Assembly: GCA_025937835.1 (NCBI GenBank)
Contig: JAICQO010000043.1
Location: 1 to 50,568, forward strand
Source of the DNA: Polyangiaceae bacterium
GTDB lineage: Bacteria; Myxococcota_A; Polyangia; Polyangiales; Polyangiaceae
Length of the DNA: 50,568 nucleotides
Direction: 5' to 3'
The notes beneath the pieces were generated by a model that searched no databases, was not told where the DNA came from, and worked only from the letters and a program-made list of their open reading frames with translations. Both the position numbers and the translations under genes were made by a program. How positions within the stretch are numbered: position 1 is the first letter of the stretch; every line of letters begins with the position of its first letter. Below are positions 20,944 to 28,646 of the stretch, in pieces.

Positions 20944-21836
20944 TGCGAAAGCTCACCGTCGCCACCCGCAAGAGCCCGCTGGCCCTGGCGCAGACCCGCG
21001 CTTTCGTGGCTGCGCTGTGCGCGCGCCACCCGGGGCTTACGGTGGGCGAGCTGCAGGTCACGACCAGCGGCGATCGCATCCAGGATCGGCCGCTCAGCGA
21101 GGTCGGCGGCAAGGGGCTGTTCACGAAAGAGATCGAAGAAGCGCTGCTCGACGGCCGCGCCGACTTCGCTGTGCACTCCCTGAAAGACGTCCCGCCCCTG
21201 CTCCCGCAAGGCCTGGTGATCGGCTGTATCCCCGAGCGTGAAGACCCGCGCGACGTGTTGATCGCCCCGGGCGCTCGGAAGCTCGCCGAGCTCGCGCCGG
21301 GCAGTCGCATCGGCACCTCGTCGCTGCGCCGCAAGCTGCAGTTGCTCGCCGCGCGTCCCGACGTCGAGGTCGTCCCGATCCGCGGCAACGTGGACACGCG
21401 CCTGCGCAAGGCCGAGACCGGCGACGTCCACGCCGTCGTCCTCGCGCGGGCCGGCTTGGTCCGCCTCGGTCTCGCTGAACGCCCAGCCGAGGTCCTTCCG
21501 GTGGAGCTGATGATCCCGGCCGTGGCCCAGGGCGCCCTCGGCATCGAGCATCGAGAGGGAGACGACGTCACGGCGGAGCTGCTCGCGCCGCTCTCTCACT
21601 CAGAAACGAAGATTGCCGTCACGGCGGAGCGCGCCGTGCTGCGTGTCGTCGAGGGCAACTGCCAGCTCCCCGTGGCAGCCCACGCCATTCGCGCCGGGAA
21701 CGAGCTCCGCATCGTCGGTCTGCTCGCCGAGCCCGACGGTTCCCGGGTCCGCCGCGCGGAAGCTCGGGGGACCTACCCGAGCACGGACGGGGAGGCGGTC
21801 GCTTTGGGAGAAGATCTGGGCCTGAAGTTGAGGTAG
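20943..21836 (+). CDS. hemC: Porphobilinogen deaminase (hydroxymethylbilane synthase)
   Basis: The 297-residue enzyme polymerises four porphobilinogens to hydroxymethylbilane. Visible family features are VATRKSPLALAQT (6–18), TSGDRIQDRPLSEVGGKGLF (41–60), VHSLKDVP (78–84) with catalytic D82, RIGTSSLRR, IRGNVDTRLRK and the dipyrromethane-cofactor cysteine C240 in VEGNCQLPVAAHA. The ATG at 20943 overlaps the hemA stop by one base. The gene for a small lipoprotein starts 11 bp after its stop. Confidence 0.97.
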   Translation: MRKLTVATRKSPLALAQTRAFVAALCARHPGLTVGELQVTTSGDRIQDRPLSEVGGKGLFTKEIEEALLDGRADFAVHSLKDVPPLLPQGLVIGCIPEREDPRDVLIAPGARKLAELAPGSRIGTSSLRRKLQLLAARPDVEVVPIRGNVDTRLRKAETGDVHAVVLARAGLVRLGLAERPAEVLPVELMIPAVAQGALGIEHREGDDVTAELLAPLSHSETKIAVTAERAVLRVVEGNCQLPVAAHAIRAGNELRIVGLLAEPDGSRVRRAEARGTYPSTDGEAVALGEDLGLKLR

Positions 21837-21847
21837 AGTCCGCGGCC

Positions 21848-22462
21848 ATGTCGAGTCTGCGCGCGGCTTTGTTCAAATCTACCGTGGTTTTTGGGCTTTG
21901 CTTGAGCAGCGTCGCCTGCGGCGGCAGCGGCAAGGACCCGAAGGTCGCTGCCCCCAAGGCCGGCGAAATGCCCGCGGGCGGGGAGTGGGCCGGCGTCTAT
22001 TACAGCCAGCTCTACGGCTACCTGCACATCTTGAGCGACGGCGGCGCGGCCAACGGCGCGTGGCGCACCACCGCCGGGGACTCCTACGGCGAGATGAGCG
22101 GCGAGGTCGACGGCAACCTCTTCAAGTACGCCTGGACCGAGCGCCGCATCGGCGCCATCGGTGCCGACGCAAACCGCGAGGGCAAGGGCTACTTCGTCTA
22201 CGCGATCCCGAAGGAAGGCGAGGCGCACGTCATCAAGGGTGAGTGGGGCCTCGGCGACACCGACAACGGCAACCCGTGGGAAGCCGTGAAGCAGAAGAAC
22301 ATGCCGCCGAACCCCGACTCCGTGCGCCCCGACGAGATCGAGGGTCGCGTCACCGGCGCCGGCGGTTGGGACGAAGGCGAGGGCGGCGGCACCGAGGGTG
22401 GCGGCGAAGAAAAGCAAGAGTCGTCCCCCGATTCCCCGGGCGGCGATCCGCTCTCGAAGTGA
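21848..22462 (+). CDS. Putative lipoprotein of unknown function
   Basis: A 204-residue predicted lipoprotein: hydrophobic segment STVVFGLCLSSVAC with the lipid-anchor cysteine at about 24. The central part is rich in aromatic and glycine residues (GEWAGVYYSQLYGYLHILSDG, GEWGLGDTDNGNPWEAV) and looks like a compact beta domain of about 120 residues; the tail is a Gly/Glu-rich low-complexity stretch (about 170–204). I do not recognise the family. It lies 11 bp after hemC and 12 bp before gcvPB, so it is probably in the same transcript. Confidence 0.82.
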   Translation: MSSLRAALFKSTVVFGLCLSSVACGGSGKDPKVAAPKAGEMPAGGEWAGVYYSQLYGYLHILSDGGAANGAWRTTAGDSYGEMSGEVDGNLFKYAWTERRIGAIGADANREGKGYFVYAIPKEGEAHVIKGEWGLGDTDNGNPWEAVKQKNMPPNPDSVRPDEIEGRVTGAGGWDEGEGGGTEGGGEEKQESSPDSPGGDPLSK

Positions 22463-22474
22463 GCCGGAGCCACC

Positions 22475-23971
22475 GTGCCCGCTGAAGCCTCGAGGGGCCT
22501 CGAGTTCGAGGAGCTCCCGATTTTCGAGCGAGGTGCGCCGGGTCGTTCCGGCGCCTCGCTCGCACCGCTCGACGTGCCCGAGGTCTCGGCGCGCGCGGCG
22601 CTCGGCGCTCTGCACCGCCAGAAGCCCGCGGGGCTGCCCGAGGTGAGCGAGCCCGAGGCCATTCGCCACTTCGTCCGCCTCAGTCAGAAGAACTTCAGCA
22701 TCGACACTCAGTTCTACCCGCTCGGTTCGTGCACCATGAAGCACAACCCGAAGGTGAACGAGTGGGCGGCGCGGCTCGATGGCTTCGCCAGCCTGCACCC
22801 GCTACTTCCGGACCGCCTGATCCAGGGCGCGCTCGAGCTGATGAAGCGGCTGGAAGCCGAGCTCGCGCAGATCGTCGGGATGGACGGCGTCAGCCTCCAG
22901 CCGGCGGCCGGCGCGCAGGGCGAGCTCACCGGCTTGATGATGATCCGCGCGTACCACCGCGCGCAGGGCCGCTCGCCGCGCAAAGTCTTCATCCCCGACA
23001 GCGCGCACGGCACCAACCCGGCAAGCTGCGCGTTGAACGGCTTCGAAGCGGTCCCGTTCCCGTCGGGGCCGCGCGGCGTCGTCGAGCTCGAGACGCTGAC
23101 CCGCGCCCTCGACTCGGCTCCGAACGACGTCGCGGCGCTGATGATGACCAACCCCAACACGCTCGGCCTCTACGAAGAGGCCATGCCGGAGATCGCCGCG
23201 CTCGTGCACGCTCGCGGCGGCCTCGTCTACGGGGACGGCGCCAACCTGAACGCGGTGCTCGGCCGCGCGCGCCCGGGGGACGCCGGCGTCGACGTGATGC
23301 AGTTCAACCTGCACAAGACCTTCACCACGCCTCACGGCGGCGGTGGGCCAGGCTCGGGTCCGGTCGCGTTCAAGCGCATCCTCGCGCCGTTCCAGCCCTC
23401 GCCCGTGGTCGAGCGCCAGGGGGACCGGTACGTCGTGGTCCACGATCGGCCCGACAGCGTCGGCCGCGTTCGCTCGTTCTACGGCAACTTCGGGATGATG
23501 GTCCGGGCCTACGCCTACATTCGCGAGCTCGGGCCCGAAGGCCTGCGCGCCGTCAGCGACATGGCCGTGCTCAACGCCAACTACCTCGCGGCGCGCCTCA
23601 AAGACCGCCTCAGCGTGGCCGTAGACACGCCGCCCTTGCACGAGGTCGTCTTCACGGATCGCGACCTCGAAGCCAAGACCGGCATCCGCACGCTCGACCT
23701 CGCCAAGCGCCTGATCGACTACGGCGTCCACCCGCCGACCGTGTACTTCCCGCTGGTCGTCCGCGGCGCGCTGATGGTCGAGCCGACCGAGACCGAAACC
23801 AAGCAGACGCTCGACGCCTTCGTCGACGCCGTCCAAAAAATCCTGCGTGAGGCGGAAGAGACGCCCGATCTCGTGCGCCGGGCGCCGCACAACACCCGCT
23901 TGTCCCGGCTGGACGAGGCGCGCGCGGCGCGCAAACCCAGGCTGCGCTGGACGCGCGAAGCCGGCGAATAG
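22475..23971 (+). CDS. gcvPB: Glycine dehydrogenase (decarboxylating) subunit 2
   Basis: The 498-residue C-terminal subunit of the split P protein of the glycine cleavage system. It carries the PLP lysine K281 in DVMQFNLHKTFTTPHGGGGP. Other family motifs are NFSIDTQFYPLGSCTMKHNP (73–92), LQPAAGAQGELTGLMMIRAY and IPDSAHGTNPAS. The partner subunit gcvPA and the H and T proteins are not in the window. The start is GTG at 22475, 12 bp after the lipoprotein. With glyA and glyQS at the left, this is the third glycine-related gene here. It ends 14 bp from the convergent channel gene. Confidence 0.95.
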   Translation: MPAEASRGLEFEELPIFERGAPGRSGASLAPLDVPEVSARAALGALHRQKPAGLPEVSEPEAIRHFVRLSQKNFSIDTQFYPLGSCTMKHNPKVNEWAARLDGFASLHPLLPDRLIQGALELMKRLEAELAQIVGMDGVSLQPAAGAQGELTGLMMIRAYHRAQGRSPRKVFIPDSAHGTNPASCALNGFEAVPFPSGPRGVVELETLTRALDSAPNDVAALMMTNPNTLGLYEEAMPEIAALVHARGGLVYGDGANLNAVLGRARPGDAGVDVMQFNLHKTFTTPHGGGGPGSGPVAFKRILAPFQPSPVVERQGDRYVVVHDRPDSVGRVRSFYGNFGMMVRAYAYIRELGPEGLRAVSDMAVLNANYLAARLKDRLSVAVDTPPLHEVVFTDRDLEAKTGIRTLDLAKRLIDYGVHPPTVYFPLVVRGALMVEPTETETKQTLDAFVDAVQKILREAEETPDLVRRAPHNTRLSRLDEARAARKPRLRWTREAGE

Positions 23972-23985
23972 GCCCGGTTCGCCGC

Positions 23986-25512
23986 TCAGTCCATCCCGAA
24001 GAAATCGCGGATCGCTTCCAGGATCCGCTTTCGTTCGCTCTGAACGCGCCGGCTCCGTGAGTCCGCGTCCAGGTTCTCTCGCGCGCTCGTGAGCTCGACC
24101 CGCCGCTGCGCCAGGGTCTCGGAAATCTCCTGCGCGAGCTCGGGGCGGCGCGCCAGCACCTCGCGGAAGTCGTCCTTGTCCACGCGCAGGCACTCGCTGT
24201 CCACGCGCGCGATCACCGTCGCCTCTCGCGGCGCCCCCGTGACGAGCGCCATCTCGCCGAAAAAGCTAGGCGCCGTGAGCACTGCGACGTGGCGATCGAT
24301 GCCGTCGCTGTTCGCGACCATCACCTCGACCTCGCCGCGCGTCAGCACGTACAGCCAGTTCGCCTTCGCACCCTGGCGCGTCACCACCTCACCCCGCACG
24401 AACGGCGCAGGCTTCGCCGAATCTGCCAGGCGATCGAGCTCTTCCGCCGAGAGCTGTGCGAACAGGTCCACGCCGCGCAGCGCCGAGCGCATCGCTTCGA
24501 CGAGCTTCTCCCGCTTGCGCGAGGCCTTCTCGTCCTCGTGATTGACGAACACCGTCTGCGCGGGCAAAGCCAGTGGGATCTGCGCGCGCTGCAGGGCGGC
24601 GTAGATCCGCTCCCGCACCAGCGAGCTCGTCGGATCGTCGCGCGCCAGATCGAGCAGGTGATAACGGACCGCGTAGTAGCAAAAGCTATCGCGGTGCTCG
24701 CGAGCCAGGTCCAGGCACACGATGTCCGGCGGCGGGTTCGTGCTCACTCCCGGGATCGGCGCCGCCGTCAGCGCCTCTTGCACCGTGCGCATCACCTCGC
24801 CCGGCGTGAACCGGTGATCGACGTTGAAATGCACCCACATCCGGTGCTGCGTGGGCCGCCCCTCGCGCCGCCCGAGCACCTTGATCGTCTGACCCAGCAG
24901 CTGGCCATTCGGCACCACCAGCGTGTCGCTGTCGCGCGTCTCGATCACGGTGTGCCGCCAGCGCACCTTCTTCACCTGCCCCTGCTGCTTGTTCTCGAGC
25001 TCGACCCAGTCCCCCTCGCGGATCGAGTCGTCCACCTGTAGCGCGAGCCCGCCGATCACGTTGCCGAGCGTCGACTGCAGCGAGAGACCGATCACGGCCG
25101 TCACCACGGCGCTGGTCGCGACGATGCTCGTCAGGTCGAACCCCCAGCGGTGCATCGACCAGAACAGCGCCACCGCGTACGCCGCTCCCACCGTCAGATC
25201 GTGCAGAATGTCCGGGAATCCGAGCCTGAGCTTGCGCAGCACCAGATCGAAGATCGTCAGCGCCGCCAGGTTGATAACCAGGAACAGCGCGACCAGGTCG
25301 GCTGCGAACAGCAGGTACTGAGCGAGCGACTCCTGCCCGAAGCGCCGCCCAACCCCCGCGAGCGCGAGCAGCAACGCGTACAAGCAGTAGAGCGCCACGC
25401 TCCGGCTCAGCCGCCGCCGCGGAGCGCTCGCCACCCCACGGAAGATCGCGGCGAGGCCCACCACCACGGCGCCGAGGAGCGCCAGCCGCAGCAAGTTCTC
25501 CGGAACGGGCAT
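23986..25512 (-). CDS. MscS-type channel with cyclic-nucleotide-binding domain (bCNG-like)
   Basis: A 508-residue membrane protein. Three N-terminal hydrophobic segments (about 7–25, 38–55, 65–92) precede the MscS core, with a pore-lining helix near 128–160 (VATSAVVTAVIGLSLQSTLG) and the beta domain (DSIREGDWVELENKQQGQV). The C-terminus (about 350–455) is a cNMP-binding domain with the phosphate-binding cassette FFGEMALVTGAPREATV, including E420 and R429, so ligand binding is plausible. Such fusions form the bCNG branch of the MscS family, some gated by cyclic nucleotide. The ATG at 25512 is chosen: the frame runs on upstream, but that part is the antisense of a tRNA gene. Confidence 0.93.
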   Translation of the reverse strand: MPVPENLLRLALLGAVVVGLAAIFRGVASAPRRRLSRSVALYCLYALLLALAGVGRRFGQESLAQYLLFAADLVALFLVINLAALTIFDLVLRKLRLGFPDILHDLTVGAAYAVALFWSMHRWGFDLTSIVATSAVVTAVIGLSLQSTLGNVIGGLALQVDDSIREGDWVELENKQQGQVKKVRWRHTVIETRDSDTLVVPNGQLLGQTIKVLGRREGRPTQHRMWVHFNVDHRFTPGEVMRTVQEALTAAPIPGVSTNPPPDIVCLDLAREHRDSFCYYAVRYHLLDLARDDPTSSLVRERIYAALQRAQIPLALPAQTVFVNHEDEKASRKREKLVEAMRSALRGVDLFAQLSAEELDRLADSAKPAPFVRGEVVTRQGAKANWLYVLTRGEVEVMVANSDGIDRHVAVLTAPSFFGEMALVTGAPREATVIARVDSECLRVDKDDFREVLARRPELAQEISETLAQRRVELTSARENLDADSRSRRVQSERKRILEAIRDFFGMD

Positions 25513-25624
25513 CGCAAAAGTAATACCCGAAAGCCTCTCAGGCCGGCGGACCCACGCACAAACCCGCCCCAAACCCGCGTGCCTGGCGTTGACAGCCTCG
25601 AAGCTCCCTGCCACATTCCGCCGC

Positions 25625-25711
25625 GGAGAGATGACCGAGTGGCCGAAGGTACCTGATTCGAAATCAGGCGTACCCGCAAGGGTACCGTGGGTTCGAATCC
25701 CACTCTCTCCG
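25625..25711 (+). tRNA. tRNA-Ser (anticodon CGA)
   Basis: An 87-nt class II tRNA. The acceptor stem is GGAGAGA/TCTCTCC with discriminator G at 25711. The anticodon loop TTCGAAA, closed by CCTGA/TCAGG, gives CGA. The variable arm (GTACCCGCAAGGGTAC) forms a hairpin, as in serine tRNAs. The T arm is GTGGG-TTCGAAT-CCCAC. No CCA is encoded. It decodes UCG. Confidence 0.97.
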
Positions 25712-25860
25712 CTAGGGTTGCCCCAACTCGCAGGTGCTCGCCCTTCGGGCTCCGCGCCTGCGGTCTTCCCCAAAGCCGTGCTCGCCCTCCGGGCTGCGCG
25801 CGGCAGGGGAAGACAAGCGGGGTGCGCCTCGGTATAGACGGGGCGCTGAGATCAGCTCAC

Positions 25861-25949
<89 letters not shown>

Positions 25950-25962
25950 CAACATAGTTCTG

Positions 25963-26169
25963 CTTCGCTTCGCTCGCTCCTCAGTGGGCGGCTTCTAGTG
26001 AGGCGGAGCGAACGCTAGGCATCCAGGGTTCGGCCCGAGGGTTCCTGCGGTGCTCGGAGCCTGGCGGCTCCTGCGCTCCTCGGGACCTCATGGGCGTGCG
26101 CATGGCGCGCAGGACGCAAGGGTTCTGCATTTTTGATCTTATCAAGGCCGGTGCGAATCCCTCCCTCCG
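25963..26169. repeat. Repeat unit 1, ending in a truncated tRNA-Ser 3' end
   Basis: First of two similar units just past tRNA-Ser(GGA). It runs from a TTCGCTTCGCTCG stretch through GGCTTCTAGTGAG and GCATTTTTGATCTTA to GTGCGAATCCCTCCCTCCG at 26151–26169. That end matches the T arm and acceptor of tRNA-Ser(GGA), with one T-loop change (TTC to TGC) and loss of CT near the acceptor end. The region 25950–26534 has no convincing gene; the minus-strand frame across it contains the repeated peptide KIKNAEPLR and simply reads the repeats. Confidence 0.85.
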
Positions 26170-26212
26170 TCGTGGACGGCTCCACGTCGCGGACGCATGG
26201 GCGCGGGCAATC

Positions 26213-26427
26213 CCTTCGCTTCGCTCGTTCCCTTAGTGAACGGCTTCTAGTGAGTCGGAGCGAGCGATAGGCATCCGGGGTTCGGCCCGAGGGTTCCTGC
26301 GGTGCTCGGAGCCTGCCGGCTCCTGCGCTCCTCGGGACCTCATGGGCGTGCGCATCGCGCGATGAGCGCAGCGGTTCCGCATTTTTGATCTTAGGGAGGC
26401 CGGTGCGAATCCCTCCCTCTCCGCAAC
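26213..26427. repeat. Repeat unit 2, ending in a tRNA-Ser 3' end copy
   Basis: Second unit, offset from the first by about 250 bp and largely identical by eye. It ends at 26403–26427 in a 25-bp copy of the tRNA-Ser(GGA) 3' end plus flank (matching 25929–25953) with one mismatch, in the T loop. No tRNA 5' half precedes it, so this is a 3'-end duplication, as left by site-specific integration into tRNA genes. No integrase gene is visible nearby. Confidence 0.85.
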
Positions 26428-26534
26428 TAATTCCACGCTGAGGAGCGCACGCCGTCGCGGCGGATGCCACGACCATAGGTCTCGGCCGAGTCGAAGTATT
26501 TGGTGGGTTGGCCCCGTTCTTCAACGACGCGAGT

Positions 26535-26894
26535 TCACGTAGACTTGCCGAGCTCGACGACGTACGCTCGGAGCTCGGCGAGCTTTCCGTCTTCGAAGCG
26601 CCAGACGTCGCAGTAGGCGTATTCGGTGGTTTTACCTGACTCGTCCGTGAGCGCGATTTCGCCGATGGCCGTGAGAAAGTCGCCCTCGGCTATCATGCGC
26701 TCGACGTGGAAGCGCGGGGGCTGCTTGTACGCATCGGCCATGTATTCACGGACGGCGGCCTTGCCCTCGAGCGTTCTTTCTCCGACGAAGGTCCATTTCG
26801 TGTTGTCGGTGCAGAAGGAGAGGAACGCTTCGTGGTCGCCTCGGGTGACGGCTTCGTTCGCCTGCTGCAGCGTCTTCTTGTGAGCTGATGACAT
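26535..26894 (-). CDS. SnoaL/NTF2-like protein
   Basis: A 119-residue single-domain protein of the SnoaL-like (NTF2 fold) family: an N-terminal helical part (QQANEAVTRGDHEAFLSFCT), then DNTKWTFVGERTLEGKAAVREYM, and beta strands ending EYAYCDVWRFEDGKLAELRAYV. This fold serves as small enzymes or ligand-binding proteins; no catalytic residues can be assigned with confidence. The start is ATG at 26894. It lies 37 bp after the DUF3253 gene on the same strand, probably cotranscribed. Confidence 0.88.
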   Translation of the reverse strand: MSSAHKKTLQQANEAVTRGDHEAFLSFCTDNTKWTFVGERTLEGKAAVREYMADAYKQPPRFHVERMIAEGDFLTAIGEIALTDESGKTTEYAYCDVWRFEDGKLAELRAYVVELGKST

Positions 26895-26924
26895 GCATGA
26901 TTCTCCGGGAGCTCTCGGTCGAGC

Positions 26925-27116
26925 TCAGTGTTTACTTTTCGGCCAGGTCGCTCGCATTGCGCGGTAAGCGGCGTCCGACTCCAGCTTCCGCCACATCCGG
27001 TAGAACACGGCAGCGGCTCGCGCCTTCTCCGAGGCTTCCGAGCGAGCCGCGATTCGCCCGGCCTCGTCGTACTTGCGGCCGCTTCGACGGTTCGCGTCCG
27101 AGCCGGATGGGGCCAC
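26925..27116 (-). CDS. Possible small overlapping gene or frameshifted tail of the DUF3253 gene
   Basis: A 63-residue frame with a GTG start at 27116, overlapping the DUF3253 gene in another frame. From about residue 13 (RKYDEAGRIAARSEASEKAR … WRKLESDAAYRAMRATW) it reads as an amphipathic helical protein with strong G/C third-position bias, unlike the overlapping frame. Either it is a separate small protein or the true C-terminus of the DUF3253 protein reached by a frameshift (sequence error or real). A TGA lies just upstream of the GTG in this frame, so a shift would have to occur between about 27070 and 27116. I do not recognise the protein. Confidence 0.4.
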   Translation of the reverse strand: MAPSGSDANRRSGRKYDEAGRIAARSEASEKARAAAVFYRMWRKLESDAAYRAMRATWPKSKH

Positions 27117-27327
27117 GCACCCGCTTCATGTCGACCTTTTCGCCCTTCTGCAGGATATCCAGGCGGCCACGCTTCGCGAGACGTTCCGCCGCTTCGCGCA
27201 CGGCCGGCATCCATTCCCGCCACGCTTTCGCATCGATAAGGCGTGCCGCTTCGGAGGGGCAGATCGTGCGTGGCGCACGCTGTTCCAACAGCTTCAGGAT
27301 CACCAACTCGACGCCTCGCGGTGTCAC
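26932..27327 (-). CDS. DUF3253 family protein
   Basis: From a GTG at 27327 the first about 75 residues match the DUF3253 pattern: ILKLLEQRAPRTICPSEAAR, then WREWMPAVREAAERLAKRGR, LDILQKGEKVDM and RGPIRLG. The family is a small winged-helix-like domain of unknown function. Homologues as I know them usually end soon after GPIRL. Here the frame runs another 55 or so residues, but codon usage there deteriorates while the overlapping frame (26925–27116) shows normal G/C third positions. The annotated tail is therefore doubtful. The acetyltransferase gene ends 89 bp upstream. Confidence 0.75.
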   Translation of the reverse strand: MTPRGVELVILKLLEQRAPRTICPSEAARLIDAKAWREWMPAVREAAERLAKRGRLDILQKGEKVDMKRVRGPIRLGREPSKRPQVRRGRANRGSLGSLGEGASRCRVLPDVAEAGVGRRLPRNASDLAEK

Positions 27328-27416
27328 GTGCGTCAGTAAGCGAACTCCGTGCCACCCATCCTCGTGTCCGCTCGATCGCCGGTCGAAAACCCTCCGACGT
27401 GTGAGCTCATCATCGG

Positions 27417-28310
27417 CTAGAGCACGATCGCTGGAGCGAAGGCGAGGAAACGATCGAAGTGGCCGAAGGCACGGTTCGACATGAAGAACTGGAGAGGGCC
27501 GTCGATCTTGAAGCCGCGACCGAACAAGTGAGCGACAGCGACGTCGTTGACCATCGGCACCGAGAGTGACATTTCCTCGAGCCCGGCCGCATGCGCACGA
27601 TTCTCCAGGTCGAGGAGGATCGCGCGCTGGTCCGCGGGCTCGAGCGAGGTGACGGGTCCCAGCCCCGTCTTGCTGAAAAACGCAGAGCCAACGGCCCGAC
27701 CGTGGCGGCGATAGAGCAGCGCCTCGCGCTCGCGGAAGAGCCACGGATAGTCCGCATCGCGCGGGTAGCCAACGACCGCCCTTTCCAGCTCGGCGAAGAC
27801 GGCAACGTCGCTCGGATTCGCAGCGACGACCTCCAGCTCGCAGCTCGGCGCCGGCTTCGGAGCTGCGCTCAGCGTAGCCATCGGGAAGCGCGCCACGGTG
27901 CCTGCGGCGTAGTACCGCGCGAGAGCGCGAACGTCGTTCGTGGCGATGATCACGCGGACCTCACCGCGCCCCTTTGGAAACACGCGGTCGATGAGCTGCT
28001 TGCCGAGCCCTGAAGCCTGGAATCCGGGGCGAACGAAGAACTCGGAGAGCTCGAATAAACCCCCGCGCTCCAGCGAACGCGCGTGCCCCACGAGCGATCT
28101 GTCGGACGGATCCTCTGCGAGCCACCATTCTGCCGCGTGCACGGCCAGATGAGAGAGATACGATTCGAGCACCTTCCAGAAAGACTCTGCGTCGATCTTC
28201 ATCGGATGGTTCTGGCGAGTCATCAGATCGCCCACCGCCGCGATCGAGAGCTCGAACGCAGCACGTGAATCCGCGGGCGTGCCACGACGAAGACGGAAGT
28301 CCTTGCTCAT
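27417..28310 (-). CDS. GNAT family N-acetyltransferase
   Basis: A 297-residue protein with an N-terminal GNAT domain: FRLRRGTPADSRAAFELS at the start, WWLAEDPSDRSLVGHARS, and the acetyl-CoA-binding motif A ELSEFFVRPGFQASGLGKQL (about 87–106). The second half (about 165–297) resembles a degenerate second acetyltransferase domain (EVVAANPSDVAVFAELERAVVG, then VAHLFGRGFKIDGPLQFFMS), a tandem layout known in the superfamily. The substrate is unknown. The ATG at 28310 is chosen because the domain starts directly after it; the frame is open further upstream without family similarity. It is the first gene before DUF3253 and SnoaL. Confidence 0.88.
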   Translation of the reverse strand: MSKDFRLRRGTPADSRAAFELSIAAVGDLMTRQNHPMKIDAESFWKVLESYLSHLAVHAAEWWLAEDPSDRSLVGHARSLERGGLFELSEFFVRPGFQASGLGKQLIDRVFPKGRGEVRVIIATNDVRALARYYAAGTVARFPMATLSAAPKPAPSCELEVVAANPSDVAVFAELERAVVGYPRDADYPWLFREREALLYRRHGRAVGSAFFSKTGLGPVTSLEPADQRAILLDLENRAHAAGLEEMSLSVPMVNDVAVAHLFGRGFKIDGPLQFFMSNRAFGHFDRFLAFAPAIVL

Positions 28311-28551
28311 TTCCGCAACTGTAACGCCCGCTGCATCGCGCGAGATCTCGTCATTTAGCGCGCCACCTGGGACGTGGTCGGCAGAGAACGACGGCTGCGC
28401 TGTGCGAGATGGCGCTGCTACGGCGGCATCGCCGGCGGCGAATGGGGCATTTCGGGGGACCCCCCGGTGGATTCGGGGGAACCGGCTTCGTGACACCGAG
28501 CGGCGGCGTCGCGAACGGCGGCGGATTCGCCACCTCGACGCGCAAAGCGAA

Positions 28552-28583
28552 CGCCTGCGTCCGATTCGGTTCGGACGCAGGCG
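28552..28583 (-). terminator. Strong hairpin, possible terminator of the GLUG lipoprotein gene
   Basis: A perfect 13-bp stem (CGCCTGCGTCCGA/TCGGACGCAGGCG) closes a 6-base TTCGGT loop, 64 bp past the stop of the minus-strand gene 28647–29972. No long T run follows on that strand, so termination is likely but not certain. The surrounding gene-free stretch 28311–28646 holds GC-rich, G-run-bearing sequence and nothing else I recognise. Confidence 0.5.
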
Positions 28584-28646
28584 ACGCTCGCCCGGAACGC
28601 ATGCGTGAGCTGCTCACGCGCGGAGGCGGGTGACCTCAACTTCCGT

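Noticed and set aside
25513-25773. N-terminal extension of the MscS channel gene
   Set aside because: The extension is the antisense of tRNA-Ser(CGA) and has no membrane or channel features; the ATG at 25512 fits the family.
26015-26524. Minus-strand open frame with a repeated KIKNAEPLR peptide
   Set aside because: It reads through the two tRNA-end repeat units; the repeated peptide is the repeat DNA translated, and GEGGIRTG is the antisense of the tRNA-Ser 3' end.
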